Positions 26,518 to 38,622 of a DNA stretch of 64,000 nucleotides are shown here, one piece after another; position 1 is the stretch's first letter, and every line of letters starts with the position of its first letter. The DNA comes from Diphasiastrum complanatum (taxonomy: Eukaryota > Streptophyta > Lycopodiopsida > Lycopodiales > Lycopodiaceae): positions 43,472,604 to 43,536,603 of the forward strand of contig CM055103.1 of assembly GCA_029204225.1 (NCBI GenBank), given 5' to 3'. A program made the translations under genes and the position numbers. Below the pieces are notes generated by a model, which was given only the letters and a program-made list of their open reading frames with translations, had not been told where the DNA came from and searched no databases.

Positions 26518-26819
26518 TTACTGATAAACTGGAAAGAGACAAAAATAACATCCATAGAGGCTAGAGCCATATTGATCCTGTTAATTATAGAGATAGACAT
26601 ATTGTTGGCATTGTATAATGTACTCATATTTTGTTGAGCACGTTGAGTTGACTCACGTTTTTGTCACAAAATCTAAGATGGGTGCTTATGCTTTATAATT
26701 GTTGTTGGTCTATTGCCATTCAATATGGTTCCATGTGGTTTCATTTCACATAATATAGAAATAGAGATGTTCCATAAAGAATCACTGGTGACAAATTGGT
26801 GGAATGCTCATCAAAGGAG

Positions 26820-27010
26820 TTGGCAATTGATTTCTACCAAAGAAATCCTATCATGGATTTGGTGAGTTCTTAGGGAAACATCATATGAGTAGTACTTTCA
26901 GGGTGAGAAATATTCTAGAACTTGTTCATACAAATTTGGGTGGTTCTATGAAAACTCAGTCTTATGGGGAAGCAAAATACTTTATTGTGTTTGTAATGTG
27001 ATCAGAAATC
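26820..27010 (+). pseudogene. Ty1/copia integrase scrap
   Basis: Plus-strand reading RNILELVHTNLGGSMKTQSY followed by GEAKYFIVFV corresponds to the start of copia integrase (usually LVHSDLCGPM...ARYFIVFVDD). Several residues are changed and a stop follows at once. About 60 residues are recognisable. The surrounding 27.0-28.8 kb has no further clear match. Confidence 0.72.
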
Positions 27011-28890
27011 AAAATAGTTGGAGTGTGCATTAGGAAGTGTTGTAAACCAATCAAGAATGATGGTTTTGATGGTACAAAGTATGGCAGGAAGTTGAAAAGA
27101 CATAAGACAAGGGTGGTGGTACAGAGTATAGTACAGAATCAATGACACCTTGGTATGGATTTTATGTCATAATGGATGTAAAGCCATCAAAATAGTCTAT
27201 CATTCTTTTTGATGTAACTACTAAAGAAATTGATGGTCAGTGTATAGCTCAAAATGTCTTCACTTCTAGAGGACATACAATATGGCAAGTGATTCTTTTT
27301 CTTGAGTGGAGTAACAATTTTTATAAGAGCAAACTTTATGAGATTCATAGGCAATGACACGTTGATTTTGATATCACTACAAATAAGAAATCCTAAGAAT
27401 TGAAACATAGTGATGAAAAATGAGACTTTACACCCTCGCATAAAGTTGGCTATCACAAAAAATTAGAGACTAGCTTCAAGGTGGATAAGGTGTTCATCTA
27501 AGGAGGCATTGAAAATAAGCACGTGACACATCATCAAATAGACAAGACCACATCGACCTATCAAAGGTCTAAGAATCTCATCTGTAAAATTTGAAAGTTA
27601 GGAGAGGGTTGTTCGTGACCTTAAAAGGAGAAACAAGGGTTTTATACAAACTTGGAGTGGTAAAAACAGCAGTTTCAGCTTATTTGCCTGAAATTTGAAT
27701 GTACATGGATCTTATAATGTCTTGATAGAAGCTCAATTATAGAAAAGAGCGAGGCCTTAGGCCAATGCCAAGAAAAGCTTCCTGATTTTTCGATTTATTG
27801 AGATTGAACAGCATGTCTAATTCAAATTGGTTCATTAGATAAAAATCAAATTCAGGGTTTAAGCTGATTCATATCAACTACATCATCCTAAATCGCATTC
27901 TATATCATTTTAAATGACTCAAATCGATTATGAATTAGAGAATGGCTATAACTAGAGAGTGTCCCGTCTCTCTATAATAAATTTGCCTATAACTAAAAAA
28001 AGAATTTGTTTTTCTAAAACCCCAAAATCTGATTCTCTAGTTCTTTTGTGAAAGGGAGGAAATCCGGACCACCTGAAAACCCAATTCTTCCTATTTCTCT
28101 AAAAGGGTAGGAAAATGTACAGTCTTTTGGAATGGTACTTTTTAGTAATAAGAATAACAGGGGTTCCAAATGGGCTTCTGCAAGGAACTATCAACATTGT
28201 TTGTGATCATGCAAGCAACAAGTTGTTCAACCTTAGCTTGTTCAAACCTAGACATAGAATATGGAGCTCAAGAAGTCAATACGATGTCTGAAAGAGGATC
28301 GATGTGGTGATTGATACAATGCAGGTAACTTCTAGGGCTTGAAAAGCGCAACCATAAACATGTAGCAAATGACTGACAACCTTAAAGACATCCTCTTAAC
28401 ACATGTGCCTCAAGTGAATTTACCTCGTGAATGAATAACAGAAGCTACACAATATTTTGAGAGGCTGGTACAAAGTTGCTTATTTGAATAAGGAAGTAAT
28501 TGCTTTGAGAATTGATACCATAGAAGATATACTGCTTGCCTTTACGCTCAATAGATGAATGTTGTTTTGCCAAGCCCAATATGATGGCTCCCAAAGAAGT
28601 GGACTAATCAACTCCAAAAATGACATCACAACTATCTATAAGTATAATGTACAAATCTGCTTGCACACCACTGAAATCTACATTGTGACATTGTATGCCA
28701 CTCAACATCTGTGTACTTTGAAAGAGTGAGAATTTTTTACATTCACACGCAATGTAGAAGGAGTAACTTGCAACTCAATCCGTAGTTTGGGTGCAATTTG
28801 GCTGATGATATAAGAGTGTGTTTCAACTTTCTAGTATCCACTAATCCACTAAGCTCTTCCCTAAAAGTTTGTGCCCAAAGTCTGATTTTT
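27011..28890. other. Spacer, no recognised gene
   Basis: AT-rich, with many stops in all frames. Some of it may be more decayed copia sequence continuing from 26820-27010, but I could not align it confidently. Confidence 0.35.
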
Positions 28891-28896
28891 CATGGA

Positions 28897-29620
28897 CTAA
28901 GCAGGGTCAGGCTCATCAAGGATCTGGATATAAATATTAGACTCATCAGCATCAGCGCCCTCATGATAGAAAACAGCAGTAGGAGCAGAAGGAGGCTGAT
29001 GACAATCACGGGCAAGGTGATCAGGACTCTTACAACGAAAACAAAGATGCTTTTGCTGAATCTCAGTGAACTCTTCAGCCGTGTAACAACAGACAAAAGC
29101 AGGCCGAGGTATAGAAGGGCGTGACGAAGAAGAAGGTATAACATAAGACAAGGCAGGTGAAGAAACAACAGAAGTAGAAGGGGCAGGTATGCTAGTAGGA
29201 CGAGGACGGGAAAAACGAGAAGAAAGAAGTCTCAGGATACTTATGTTGTAATGTAGTAGCAAGTGATATAGCATCAGAAAGTGAGAGAGGTCAAAAAGAC
29301 GCAACATCATAGCGTAGTGGACCCCGAAGTCCAGTGATATAGTGGGAAATAAGCTCAGTAGGCTATAAATCTGTAAAGAGATAGGATAACTCCGTAAACT
29401 GATCTGTGTAGAGAGCTAAATCACTAGGTTGAGTAAGGCTATGAAAAAATATCGCACTGACGACTCAACCAATGAGGATCAATCATAGCGTAGCGGAAGA
29501 GCCCCCAGCCTGCCTATGTTAAAAGTCTTTGATGACGACACTCTCACCCTGTCTGACATTGGCCAGAATGAAATGTGGATGAACTGCTCGTACCCATGTA
29601 AAAAGAAAAAGAGACTCACA
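28897..29620 (-). pseudogene. Retrotransposon gag with zinc knuckle (Ty3/gypsy-type)
   Basis: Minus-strand gag remnant. The readable part at 28897-29310 carries a complete CCHC knuckle, CFRCKSPDHLARDC, preceded by EEFTEIQQKHL and a Ser/Pro-rich linker. Upstream on the minus strand (29310-29620, frames interrupted) are YTDQFTELSYLFTDL and YITGLRGPLRYDV, typical of the retrotransposon gag domain of gypsy elements. No protease follows below 28897. The possible primer-binding site and LTR edge at 30560-30589 lie on the correct side, about 1 kb upstream. Confidence 0.78.
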
Positions 29621-30559
29621 GGAGAGAAGAAGTGAAGCAGTAAGTCATGATGAAATTCAGTTTGATTTCAGTCCTGAGCATTGCCTAGAGGAGCGATGCC
29701 TGAGCGCTGAAAGATCAGTACTAGATAACACTCTGTGTTGTTGTGTGGATGTTACTAAAGTTGTGCCTCTGAAAAACTTTTGCTGGGACCACTACTGTCC
29801 TGTTGCACCCTTAGAGAAGGCGATAGGTTAATCTATGGATGTTTTGAGTGATACAAAGGTTGACAATTCTATTGGGCAGCTCATGCAAGTAGTTATATTC
29901 TATAAGGGTTGATATAGAAAAGGTTCCAACTTGATGCCTCCTAATGGACCTGCCAATCCTCCTATACTTGATATGTCCAAATTGTTGCAACTACTATCTT
30001 GATCAGAAGCAACAACAACAATTGCTGATAGCAATTCTATAATACCACCATCAATCTACCTTTCTCAGCTAGTATACCTGCACTTTCACTAAAATACGGG
30101 GGACCATCAATTCCTTGATAAACTCATAACACATGAAAGATTGCTCGTTGTTATGGACTACAAGATTCAAATTCTGCCGTCATGTGGTGTGCACTGTCTT
30201 ACAGTCTTAGGAATAACAAAATCTGTGGAATCCTAAAACATGCCATTCTTTACATGATTCAATGTTCTTCAGGAATGACGATTTAAATGCCACGATGATC
30301 CTTTACAATATACTGATTGCCCTATGTTGAAAATATTTAGTGCAACTTGGGCAATAAAATCTGATTTGAAATCTTGTTCTACCTAAGTTGAACACAGGAG
30401 CCATCTAAGCACTCAGCTTATTGTACAATTGTACAACACCATGCTGTGTGTCAGCTCAGATCTTACATAAATGAACAGCCAGATTGAGTTTGGGGACATC
30501 ACTACTTAGGACATAATGATGAGACCTGATTTTAGAGTAGGATTTTTACGACAAGCATT
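29621..30559. other. Probable untranslated leader or spacer of the gag remnant
   Basis: No coding signal recognised. Its position between the gag remnant (minus) and the palindromic boundary at 30560-30589 fits a degraded 5' leader plus early gag. Confidence 0.3.
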
Positions 30560-30589
30560 ATGCTTTGATAACATGTGTTATCAAAGCAT
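30560..30589. other. 30-bp perfect palindrome, possible LTR/primer-binding-site junction
   Basis: ATGCTTTGATAACA (30560-30573), a TG spacer, then TGTTATCAAAGCAT (30576-30589) form a perfect inverted repeat. On the minus strand it contains TGTTATCAAAGC, one base from the TGGTATCAAAGC type of primer-binding site and directly preceded by ACA, as at an LTR end. The gag remnant to the left on the same strand makes an LTR boundary plausible; LTR ends further right were not found. Confidence 0.5.
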
Positions 30590-32029
30590 TGTAGGGAATA
30601 CTCCCTCGTTCTCTCGTCTCACACTGACCCTACACAACACGCCTCTAAATACATATTATTTAGTCCACAAAGAACATGACAAACAAAAAAAATGTAAAAA
30701 TAGACTTGAACAAAGCAAAATCTGTAGGATGAAAATGGAACATACCATAAGCAGATGAAGCTCCTATTCACCATGGCATGCACCTCCTTCACTCCATACT
30801 CCATGATCCGAAGCTGTAAGGCAAAATTTCTTCTGGTTTTGACAATAATAACTAATGGGCTTGACATATGTGTGAAAAAATAAGCGATCCGATTGTGGAT
30901 CCACACTAATTTGCTGCAAAAGCAGCAGGAATTGGACGTGGAAGACAGGATAGGAAGCGACCTGTCTTCCCCCTAACTGCCCACCAACAAAATGAAGCAG
31001 CACTGGCACGTCGGGTTTGCAAATTGCATTGCCCGTCAGTGGCCTTCTCAAACTTCAATTTCACACATCCAATCATACAAATGTATTTTTGGAATTATGA
31101 AATGGGCCTGGCCCATTTCGCGGAGTAAGGCCTTCTCGGGGGGCTTGGACTTGCTTAGAGCATGTCCCCATGGAGTGGAGACCGGATCAGGTTCTCTGTT
31201 GTGGTAAGTAGTGGTTTCAAAGGGTCTCTTAAGCCACTATGTATCAAAATCAGGATTTAAAGTTTCCACGGGATAGAAGGATGGAGGGAAGAACTCCATG
31301 ATTAATGTCCATGGAGAAGTGCTCTTAGGGGCTTGCCCATGCCCCCGTCCGAAGGCAGAACTTGGCGGAAAATGAGCCAAGCCTAGCTAATTTAAATTCA
31401 TTATGTCAATGGTTCTTTGGAGGTATAGAGCATTCTCATTTTGTCATATGGCATCATAGTAAAATTGCTTGGTGTCCATTTTGCACACAGAATGGACAAT
31501 TTTGCACATAGAATGGACAATCTATTTTGCACTTGCTAATAAGCGAACAAGTGAATTGATTTTATTTTGACAAGCAAACTCGTTGGCTTTGTGGTAGTAT
31601 ATAATATACCAAGGCGATCAGTAACATAAGGGTAAACTATATTTGTATTTTGCCTCCTATTTTATGCCCATCTTAATATATGTCTCCTCAAATTCTAAGA
31701 AGGATATTGATTCAAAATCATCTTTGTGAAGCTTCTTTCCTTCACCTTCTTCATGACCAATGACGTGCATTCTAGTGTTGGGTGGCAGATATTAATATAT
31801 CGACCTGACATGTACGTTTTTCCCAAGAAATTGGTCTTCTTTTTAGTACCCATATAGCGTTGGCTAATACCATTGTCAATATGCTATTAAGAACCGTACT
31901 TATACAGGTTAGATAACCTATGAAAACCATTGAGGATTAAGAATTTTGTCAATATCCATAGGATACATTAACATAGGAAGTTTTCACATATCCAAGACCA
32001 ACAATATTTGGCATAAAAAGAGACATTAC
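30590..32029. other. Spacer, possible LTR remnant, no gene
   Basis: If the palindrome at 30560 marks an LTR end, this would hold the 5' LTR of the minus-strand gypsy element. The stretch 30900-31380 is more GC-rich than its surroundings. No convincing protein. Confidence 0.3.
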
Positions 32030-32180
32030 TTAAAATAGACAAATTCTAATTCAAAGAAAGTTTTAGTGGTAAAGCATGCTTGAGTTGGGCTTTCACATTC
32101 AAGGTCGACCCACATGGCCAAACTGAAAGGCATGTTCAAGATAGAAAACAAGTTGATTGATACACCATGAGAAGCTTTGC
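32030..32180 (+). pseudogene. Ty3/gypsy integrase scrap
   Basis: Plus-strand reading WAFTFKVDPHGQTERHVQD corresponds to the conserved [14 protein letters not shown] end of the gypsy integrase core, which contains the catalytic Glu. It is preceded by a degraded D-S-K-F-like region. Only about 45 residues can be followed. Confidence 0.55.
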
Positions 32181-35100
32181 CTTATGCTAAGCATTCAATT
32201 GTTTAGAAAAAAATTCAAAACCAAAAATTGCATTTTAGTTAGGAAATTGAAAACCTCATTGTAATGCTCAAACTTTCTTGGGAGTGACACCTCAGCTTTT
32301 AGCAAATCCTCACAATTGCTTACCGCTATCGTGGCAAAGCTAGAAATGAAGTCAAGACTCAAGCTAAGAAACAATATATCATCAAGCCAAAAGTAGTTAG
32401 ACAAGGCCAAATAGGAACTAAAAAGCTATCTGCTCTAATATTAGTTTGTATATCAATCAACCCTTGATAATGAGGCCTAAACATTGGTGATCAATAGTGT
32501 CTAAGGTCATTTGTACCCTACACTCGGGCAAAAAAAAACACTATTTATTGGCCAATAGTGGTACATTTTCACTTTTTCGCTACCAAGTTGCATCACAATT
32601 TTTAAAAAGGCCAAAAACAAGGTTTCAAAAATCCAATTACAACTAATCATATGTAGTGTAAGGATCGCCACCCCTAGATCCTGTTACATGCAAGATACCT
32701 AAAAGGAGACGATCGTGGCTTCATGAATCAGAAAATCTAATGGGGAGATGGGCAAGTTTCCATAGTATATGTAATTTCCTTTGAGGAGAGAATATTCCTC
32801 TTAGGATCCCATGCAACCCAAATATAAGCAATTGACTTCCTATTATTGCATTATAGCAGTCAAACACCATCCGAGTGCTCCTATGTCCAATTATAGGTTT
32901 GGACCCTCATAAGATTATTAATTACATTATTGGCCAAGTCCTGAATGACTTATCCTGAAGATCAAATTCAAAAGCTAATAAATTTAGCCCTTTGATTTTC
33001 ACATTTACCCAGAAAATCTAAAGATCAAATAAGTACTTAGAGATTGAACAATTTCCAAATTGTTTATCTCTCCTCTGAAGTAGTATATATGTTTCTAAAA
33101 GTACACTAAGTGATAAATTTTATATTGGGTCTGATTCTCTCCGAATTAGTAAAATCACCTTCATGTAAATTCAAGTTACATGAACCACTGGGTGAAACAT
33201 CACCTTACATTGGAGATCAATGTTCAAAAGTTAAAGAAACAAAACAATTATAGTCCAAGACTATCCACAATTTCTTGTAGACTTGTCCTAAATGCTTCTT
33301 TGTACAACTACACTTAGATTTTAAGAGAAACTAAGGTATAACAATTCATCTTACCAAAATCTCTAGGAGATCCATCAAGATAAAAATGACATTAAATCAA
33401 TTCTTAGTACTACGAATACTCTCTTGAGTGAAGTGCTCTATTCCTAGCAACTCATGCAAGAAAATAACAACCATTCAATCTCAATAGATTTGTCTATCTC
33501 CTAATTGACCAGAGATTTGGGCTGAAAACAGTACACAAGCATTCATTGACTACAATCTGTACTAGAATTTCATACATAAGGTAAGCAAATTCCTCATAAG
33601 TAAACAAATTATTTATTATGAGAATGTCTGTGAGATCCACATAATCTCAAGTATGCACTGGAGTAAATCTAGATTCCTGACTCATTCAATTGATCAAAAA
33701 TTACTCATCATCTTAAGAATCGTCATATTTCCTGATAATTATTTGATGACTATTGAGTATCAATTTATGATCCGTCAACCATAAATATTTAAAAAATTAG
33801 ATGATTCATCAATCATAATTTATAGAATTCCAAAACCATATTTTAATCATTAAAGATACTGGATTATATATGCAACATACCACTCAAGAAATATAAGAAT
33901 TATTCTTAAATCTTTTTACAAAGTAAAATTATTGGATTTCAAGAATATTCTTCCAACCTATCCTTAACAAGATTATGAGTTATCTAAATTATGCGATCAG
34001 TCAGATAATCAAAGACCTTATAATGTATACCAAAAATATTTTAAACACTCGTCTTTAACAACATAGACTTTATACAATCACCTAGAGCAAATTCTAGAGA
34101 TTACAAAGTTCTGCTGAATTCTGACTGAAATCAGTGGTTATCCTTGATATTGGTTAAATTATATCATCCAATATGAGCTCACTGGGATACAATCAATAAC
34201 TTAAGAGTCTATTTCTCATTCGAGAAATATTTTACACCAAGAATTTTCTATATTCTATGCACACAACTTTCAATAATGAATCCTAACTATTTACAAATCA
34301 TGTGTCTTATATGCAATATAGATCAAAATAAACAGTTCTTGGTGAATTCTCTTCACACCGCTTATGAAACCAATCAACTTTTAACCAGGAGTAATCCAAT
34401 TACTCAAGTCAATTGCAAATGATTTAGAAATCTCAAATGTCTAGATGTTGAATTCTTAAATCCCAAAACAACACCACATTTAGATTCTCTTCTAAACCAT
34501 AACTAAGTTAATGAATTACCCTTTCCATAGAAAGAGTCATTAACCTGCAAGTAATAGTTCTGAACATTACTTGTTCATATGTCTATGCATACTGACTAGT
34601 TTAAGTATACGATATACATTCAGTACATAGGAAACACATAGTAGTTCCACAAGATTAAGATGTACATAACCAACATATCCAACTATGTTCCTATACATAA
34701 ACATAGGTTATATACTGGTAGATTCTCCCACAATTCGCACATGTTACTCACATAACTCACTAAGATTCTTGCAACTCAGCTACAAAAGAACTCTATTCCT
34801 CATGAGTAAATAACATATATGGGAAACTCTATTTCACCTAGATAGTTCAATCTTGCACACATACTGGATTTTTTACAAAAAAAATCTATGCAACTGGCTA
34901 ATTCCATTGACAGTCTGATTTCTATCTTTTCATCTCCCTCTTTTAAAAGAAATTTCCAATTTCCTTAAAAAAAAGGTCCTCAAGAGACAATGTATAAGAT
35001 ATTAAATATAAAAAAAAAAGTCAATAATGGGTATCCAACACTATTACAAACCGGACTACTCCAAAACCTTAAAATATCTTATCCCGAGTGAGAGAAATAT

Positions 35101-37337
35101 TATATCTCAATAATCAACTATCAAATAGAGATAAACATTGGGTCTAAGAAGTCTAAATTCCACTGAATCAATTGAAAACATCAATAGATTTTGAGCAATA
35201 TTCGTAATTTAATAGAAGTATAGTTTCATATAGCAATAATCAGTCCTTCAGAACATAGTTCTACATTGGAAGGAGTTATATGAATCTCAATCCAATTGTC
35301 TCATATTTAAGACATTTCTAAGAAGTAGAGGTTTAAAATAAAAGAGAAATAGATTTAAGGGCCTCCAGATTTTGTAAATAATGAGATACCGTTTGGGATC
35401 CGGATCTATATCTCATAATTTTCCAAAACACCCTAAACTAAATAACCAACAGATTTCTTTGTTAGTATTACCATCACAGTAATCATTAACCATTGGTTTA
35501 CAGATCACTCTAGCACAAGAAATCTCTTTTGGAATCACTAATGTCCCATACCACTAGCATTTCCTCCAAGAATTCTCTGCTTCTAAATCTGTCTGCCCAA
35601 AAAGTCAAAAAGACTATGGCTATCCTATATCCAAATATAGGATCAGATTCACAACCGATTCCAGAGAATACTTCTAACAATTGAGTTCTCTCATGCCCCT
35701 TGAGCGTTACACAAGGAATACCACTCTGCATACACCCAATGTTTGGACGAAAAAGTATCGCTCAGTTATTGTTTGAAATGTGCAAGTGTATTCATTGAAC
35801 CAAAATGATTATTAAGAATCTCAACATAACCGAAACAATATTGTAATAGATATTCGATATCTATTTCAGAATCAATAAAAAGAATTTAATTCTTTTACAT
35901 GTTAGAAGTTCTCTTGGTTGTCTCAGTCATTATAAAGAAACACTCTATGATGCCTCAAAAAGAATCCAATTTACTAGATTCCTGCATTCCATCTGATTCC
36001 ATTTACAAAATCCTGGGATTTAGTCCAAATTCAATTGCAAAACAGAGATAGTTCCATAAATGGATTATCTAATTGCCAGTATCTTTTCCCTTAGAATTTC
36101 TAATTTCTCAAAATTTTAAATAAACAATGGGGAAAGGAATCCAAATTCTCAGAGGCAGTTTTAAAAATAGTTCCAAAAGCCTAAATTATGAATTGTATTC
36201 TCACTTGCTATCTCTTATACTTCAAGAATTGAAAGTAAATTAAATAATTGGATCACTTCATCAAGCCAACATCCACCCCTCGGGCTTCTTTTCCTATCTC
36301 CCTTCCCAAATGTGGTTCAGGCTAAAAGCCCCAAATTTGGCTAGGAAAAGGACCAATTTGGAATCAGTAGTACTTTTATCTACTGGTCATTCAAATAGTT
36401 TTGATTGTTCATTAGCTAAGTGTCACACTCAACTACTGGCAAATCTACACGTAGATCGGCATAAAAACCGTTCCAATAAGACTTGCATTATTCTTGGTCT
36501 TTATTGATCACATAAAACAAGAAATGCTCATTAATTGACATATTTCAAAATCTTCAACCAAACGTGAAAGGTAATGTGACCTTATAAAACTGACTGATTT
36601 CAATTTAGTAAGGTCATTCACTTTGTAAGCAATTTATGTTTGATCAATAACCAATGAATTTGAACAATCCAAAACATCCATGGTCCTTACAAAATTTTAC
36701 TTAACTGAAATTTTCAAATTCCGTTCGATATGGACCAAAACTATGAAAATCGATTTAAAGCATGGACTTGGTAGTTTATAGTTGCCATCCAATTTCGAAA
36801 GGATTCCAAAACGCACGGCATGTCGTACATGACATGCATTGATTTCTAAAGAAATTTACGTAAAATATCTAGTAATTGGGAAATTTGCTTTTCGACTTGG
36901 TTTTTTATAAAACTGTATTCAAGCATGAAGTTACTCTGATCTGTAGGAAATGGGTGGAAACTGTGGTGAGCAACGGAAGTGGTGCAAGTGGTGATGGATT
37001 GGAAGTGCAGCAAATACTAGCAAGAGAGTTCAAAGATGAATCATAAACTAAAATACGCAAATAGAATAGAACAATAGTGGAACGATGAACTCAGATTGAT
37101 ATCAGAAAAATAAGTTCAATGCATGAAGTTGGGCACACAACTGTACGCTCTCAACAAAACCTTTTTTTTTTGGGCTGAGTTCATTGATGATTACCTTACT
37201 ACCTACCAAAAATGACAACTATGAACTAATTAATGTCTACAAGATGATACCCTTATCAAAACACTAACTATAGTAGATCTTTCTTAATGATTGGAAGTCA
37301 GATGATCAGTACATTGAAAGCTTACATTGACCTACTT
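32181..37337. other. 5-kb AT-rich gene-empty block
   Basis: All six frames are densely interrupted; the few frames of 60-75 codons lack recognisable motifs. I found no LTRs, TIRs or tandem arrays by eye. CCTAGATCCTGTTACATGCAA near 32672 recurs near 39531 with one change, hinting at a dispersed repeat. The block may be a very old transposon or ordinary spacer. Confidence 0.4.
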
Positions 37338-37652
37338 AATTAACGTCGTGATGTGGGTCGTATTTTCGAGTTGACAATACAAAGGGTCGAAATTTATAGA
37401 CTGGGTTAAAAGTATACATAGGCTCGGGTTTTCTAGGGTTGGAAAATTCAGACCCGATTCATGGTCAAAAAATCCTTCATTGATGGGATTGACATTGGGT
37501 CGGAAAAATTCGATCCTAAATTCTTTCGGTCTTTCAGTAGAAAATCAAGCCTCCTCTGTTTTGTAGGATTTTTTTTTCCTGAATAAGTATAAACAGGTTT
37601 TTCATAATGTTCATTATCTAATGGAATTGGGCTTGAGCATGAAATTCCAACA
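37338..37652 (-). repeat. LTR (short copia-type), minus orientation
   Basis: Begins on the minus strand with TGTTGGAATTTCATGCTC at 37652, directly after a purine-rich tract (37653-37664, ATTAAGGGGGAG). It extends to about 37338-37344, where similarity to the inverted copy at 38303-38622 stops. It is the 3' LTR of the RNase H fragment at 37670-38300. Confidence 0.75.
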
Positions 37653-37664
37653 CTCCCCCTTAAT
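37653..37664 (-). promoter_or_regulatory. Polypurine tract
   Basis: Minus-strand ATTAAGGGGGAG directly before the LTR start; the same ATTAAGGGGGAG precedes the LTR at 46278. Confidence 0.8.
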
Positions 37665-37669
37665 GTGGA

Positions 37670-38300
37670 TCCTGAAAAATTTTGATCTTCAGATTTTGTT
37701 AAATCTGACATGATGCTCCTTTGATAGAGCCTTGGTGAAGTAATATGTTGCCTGTAACTCTGTCCTCAAGTAAACCAAAGAAATTTCCTTGCTTTGCACT
37801 TTCTTTCTAAGGGAGTGATACTTGATTTCGATATACTTACTTCGAGAGTGAAATCTCGGGTTGAGAGATAGTGCAATGGCGCTTTGATTGTCACAATAGA
37901 GGATCATTGGATGTGACTGGATAATTTCGATATCTACAAGCAGGTTCCTCAGCCAAATTGCCTCCTTGTTCCCATTCGTGGTAGCTATGTATTCTGATTC
38001 TGTGGAGGATAATGCTATGGAGGTGTGCTTTCGGCTATTCCATGAAATTGGGCCTTGATTGAACAGAAACAAAAATCCAAAGGTTGATTTTCTTGTATTC
38101 ATATCTCCTGCCCAATCTGCATTTTTTAGCCCTCTAGAATATTGGCAGATTGGTTGTCTCCATAGCAAATGCTGAGGTGTTTTATAACTTGGACATACTT
38201 CATGACTTTCATGAGAGTCTTCCAATGGACTGGACTTGTATTTGAAAGAAATCGGTTGAGAGAGTTGATTGAGTAAGCAAGGTCGGGTTAAGTGCAGAGC
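37670..38300 (-). pseudogene. Ty1/copia RNase H fragment
   Basis: Minus-strand RNase H domain: NADWAGDMNTRKSTFGFLF, then PISWNSRKHTSIALSSTESEYIAT, AIWLRNLLVDI, ILYCDNQSAIALSLNPRFHSRSKYIEIKYH and a degraded LTKAL-type end. The catalytic D (ADWAGD), E (STESEY) and D (CDNQSA) positions remain. Upstream of about 38220 the frame changes and only TRP..LAYSIN-like remnants of the RT-RNase H connection remain before the inverted LTR begins. It is followed by a polypurine tract and LTR, so it is the 3' end of a truncated element. Confidence 0.87.
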
Positions 38301-38302
38301 AT

Positions 38303-38622
38303 AGTACTCAAGCCCAATTCCATTAAGTAATGAGCATCCTGAAAACCATGTTTATACTTATTCTGAAAAAGAAAAAAAAAAAAACCTACAAAATAGAAGA
38401 GGCTCGATTTTCTACTTAAAGACCAAAAAAATTCAGGATCAAATTTTTTCGACCCAATGTCAATCTCATCAATGAAGGATTTTTCGACTTTGGATTGGAT
38501 CGAATCAAGTCTGATTTCAACCCTGGAAAATTTGAGCCTATGTATATTTTTTGACCCAATGTATAAATTTCAACCCTTTGTACTGTCAACTCGGAAATCC
38601 GACCCACGTCGCGACATTGACA
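38303..38622 (+). repeat. Inverted copy of the LTR at 37338-37652
   Basis: From TACTCAAGCCCAATTCCATT (about 38306) to GCGACATTGACA (38622) this matches the reverse complement of 37344-37641 at an estimated 80-85% identity, with a length difference in an A-run. It lacks the first TGTTGGAATTTC bases. Together with the other copy it forms an inverted repeat of about 300 bp arms around the RNase H fragment. Confidence 0.8.

Larger units (their letters stand above)
23968..26560. promoter_or_regulatory. Upstream region of the 1081-aa ORF with palindrome cluster
   Basis: No recognised gene. Short palindromes occur at 24785-24804 (CCCAGAAA/TTTCTGGG arms), 24822-24833 (TCTGGATCCAGA), 25237-25264 (13 of 14 paired positions, centre CACGTG), 25766-25779 (GCGTTC/GAACGC) and 26448-26461 (ACGTTCCGGAACGT). 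An unassigned plus-strand frame at 25870-26160 (96 codons, basic and Cys/Trp-containing) has no known family. The region could hold 5' UTR exons or promoter elements of the minus-strand gene, or an old transposon. Confidence 0.4.

Noticed and set aside
30619-31051. Two overlapping minus-strand frames of 95 codons as a gene
   Set aside because: No motif, no support for a start, and the location fits a possible LTR region.
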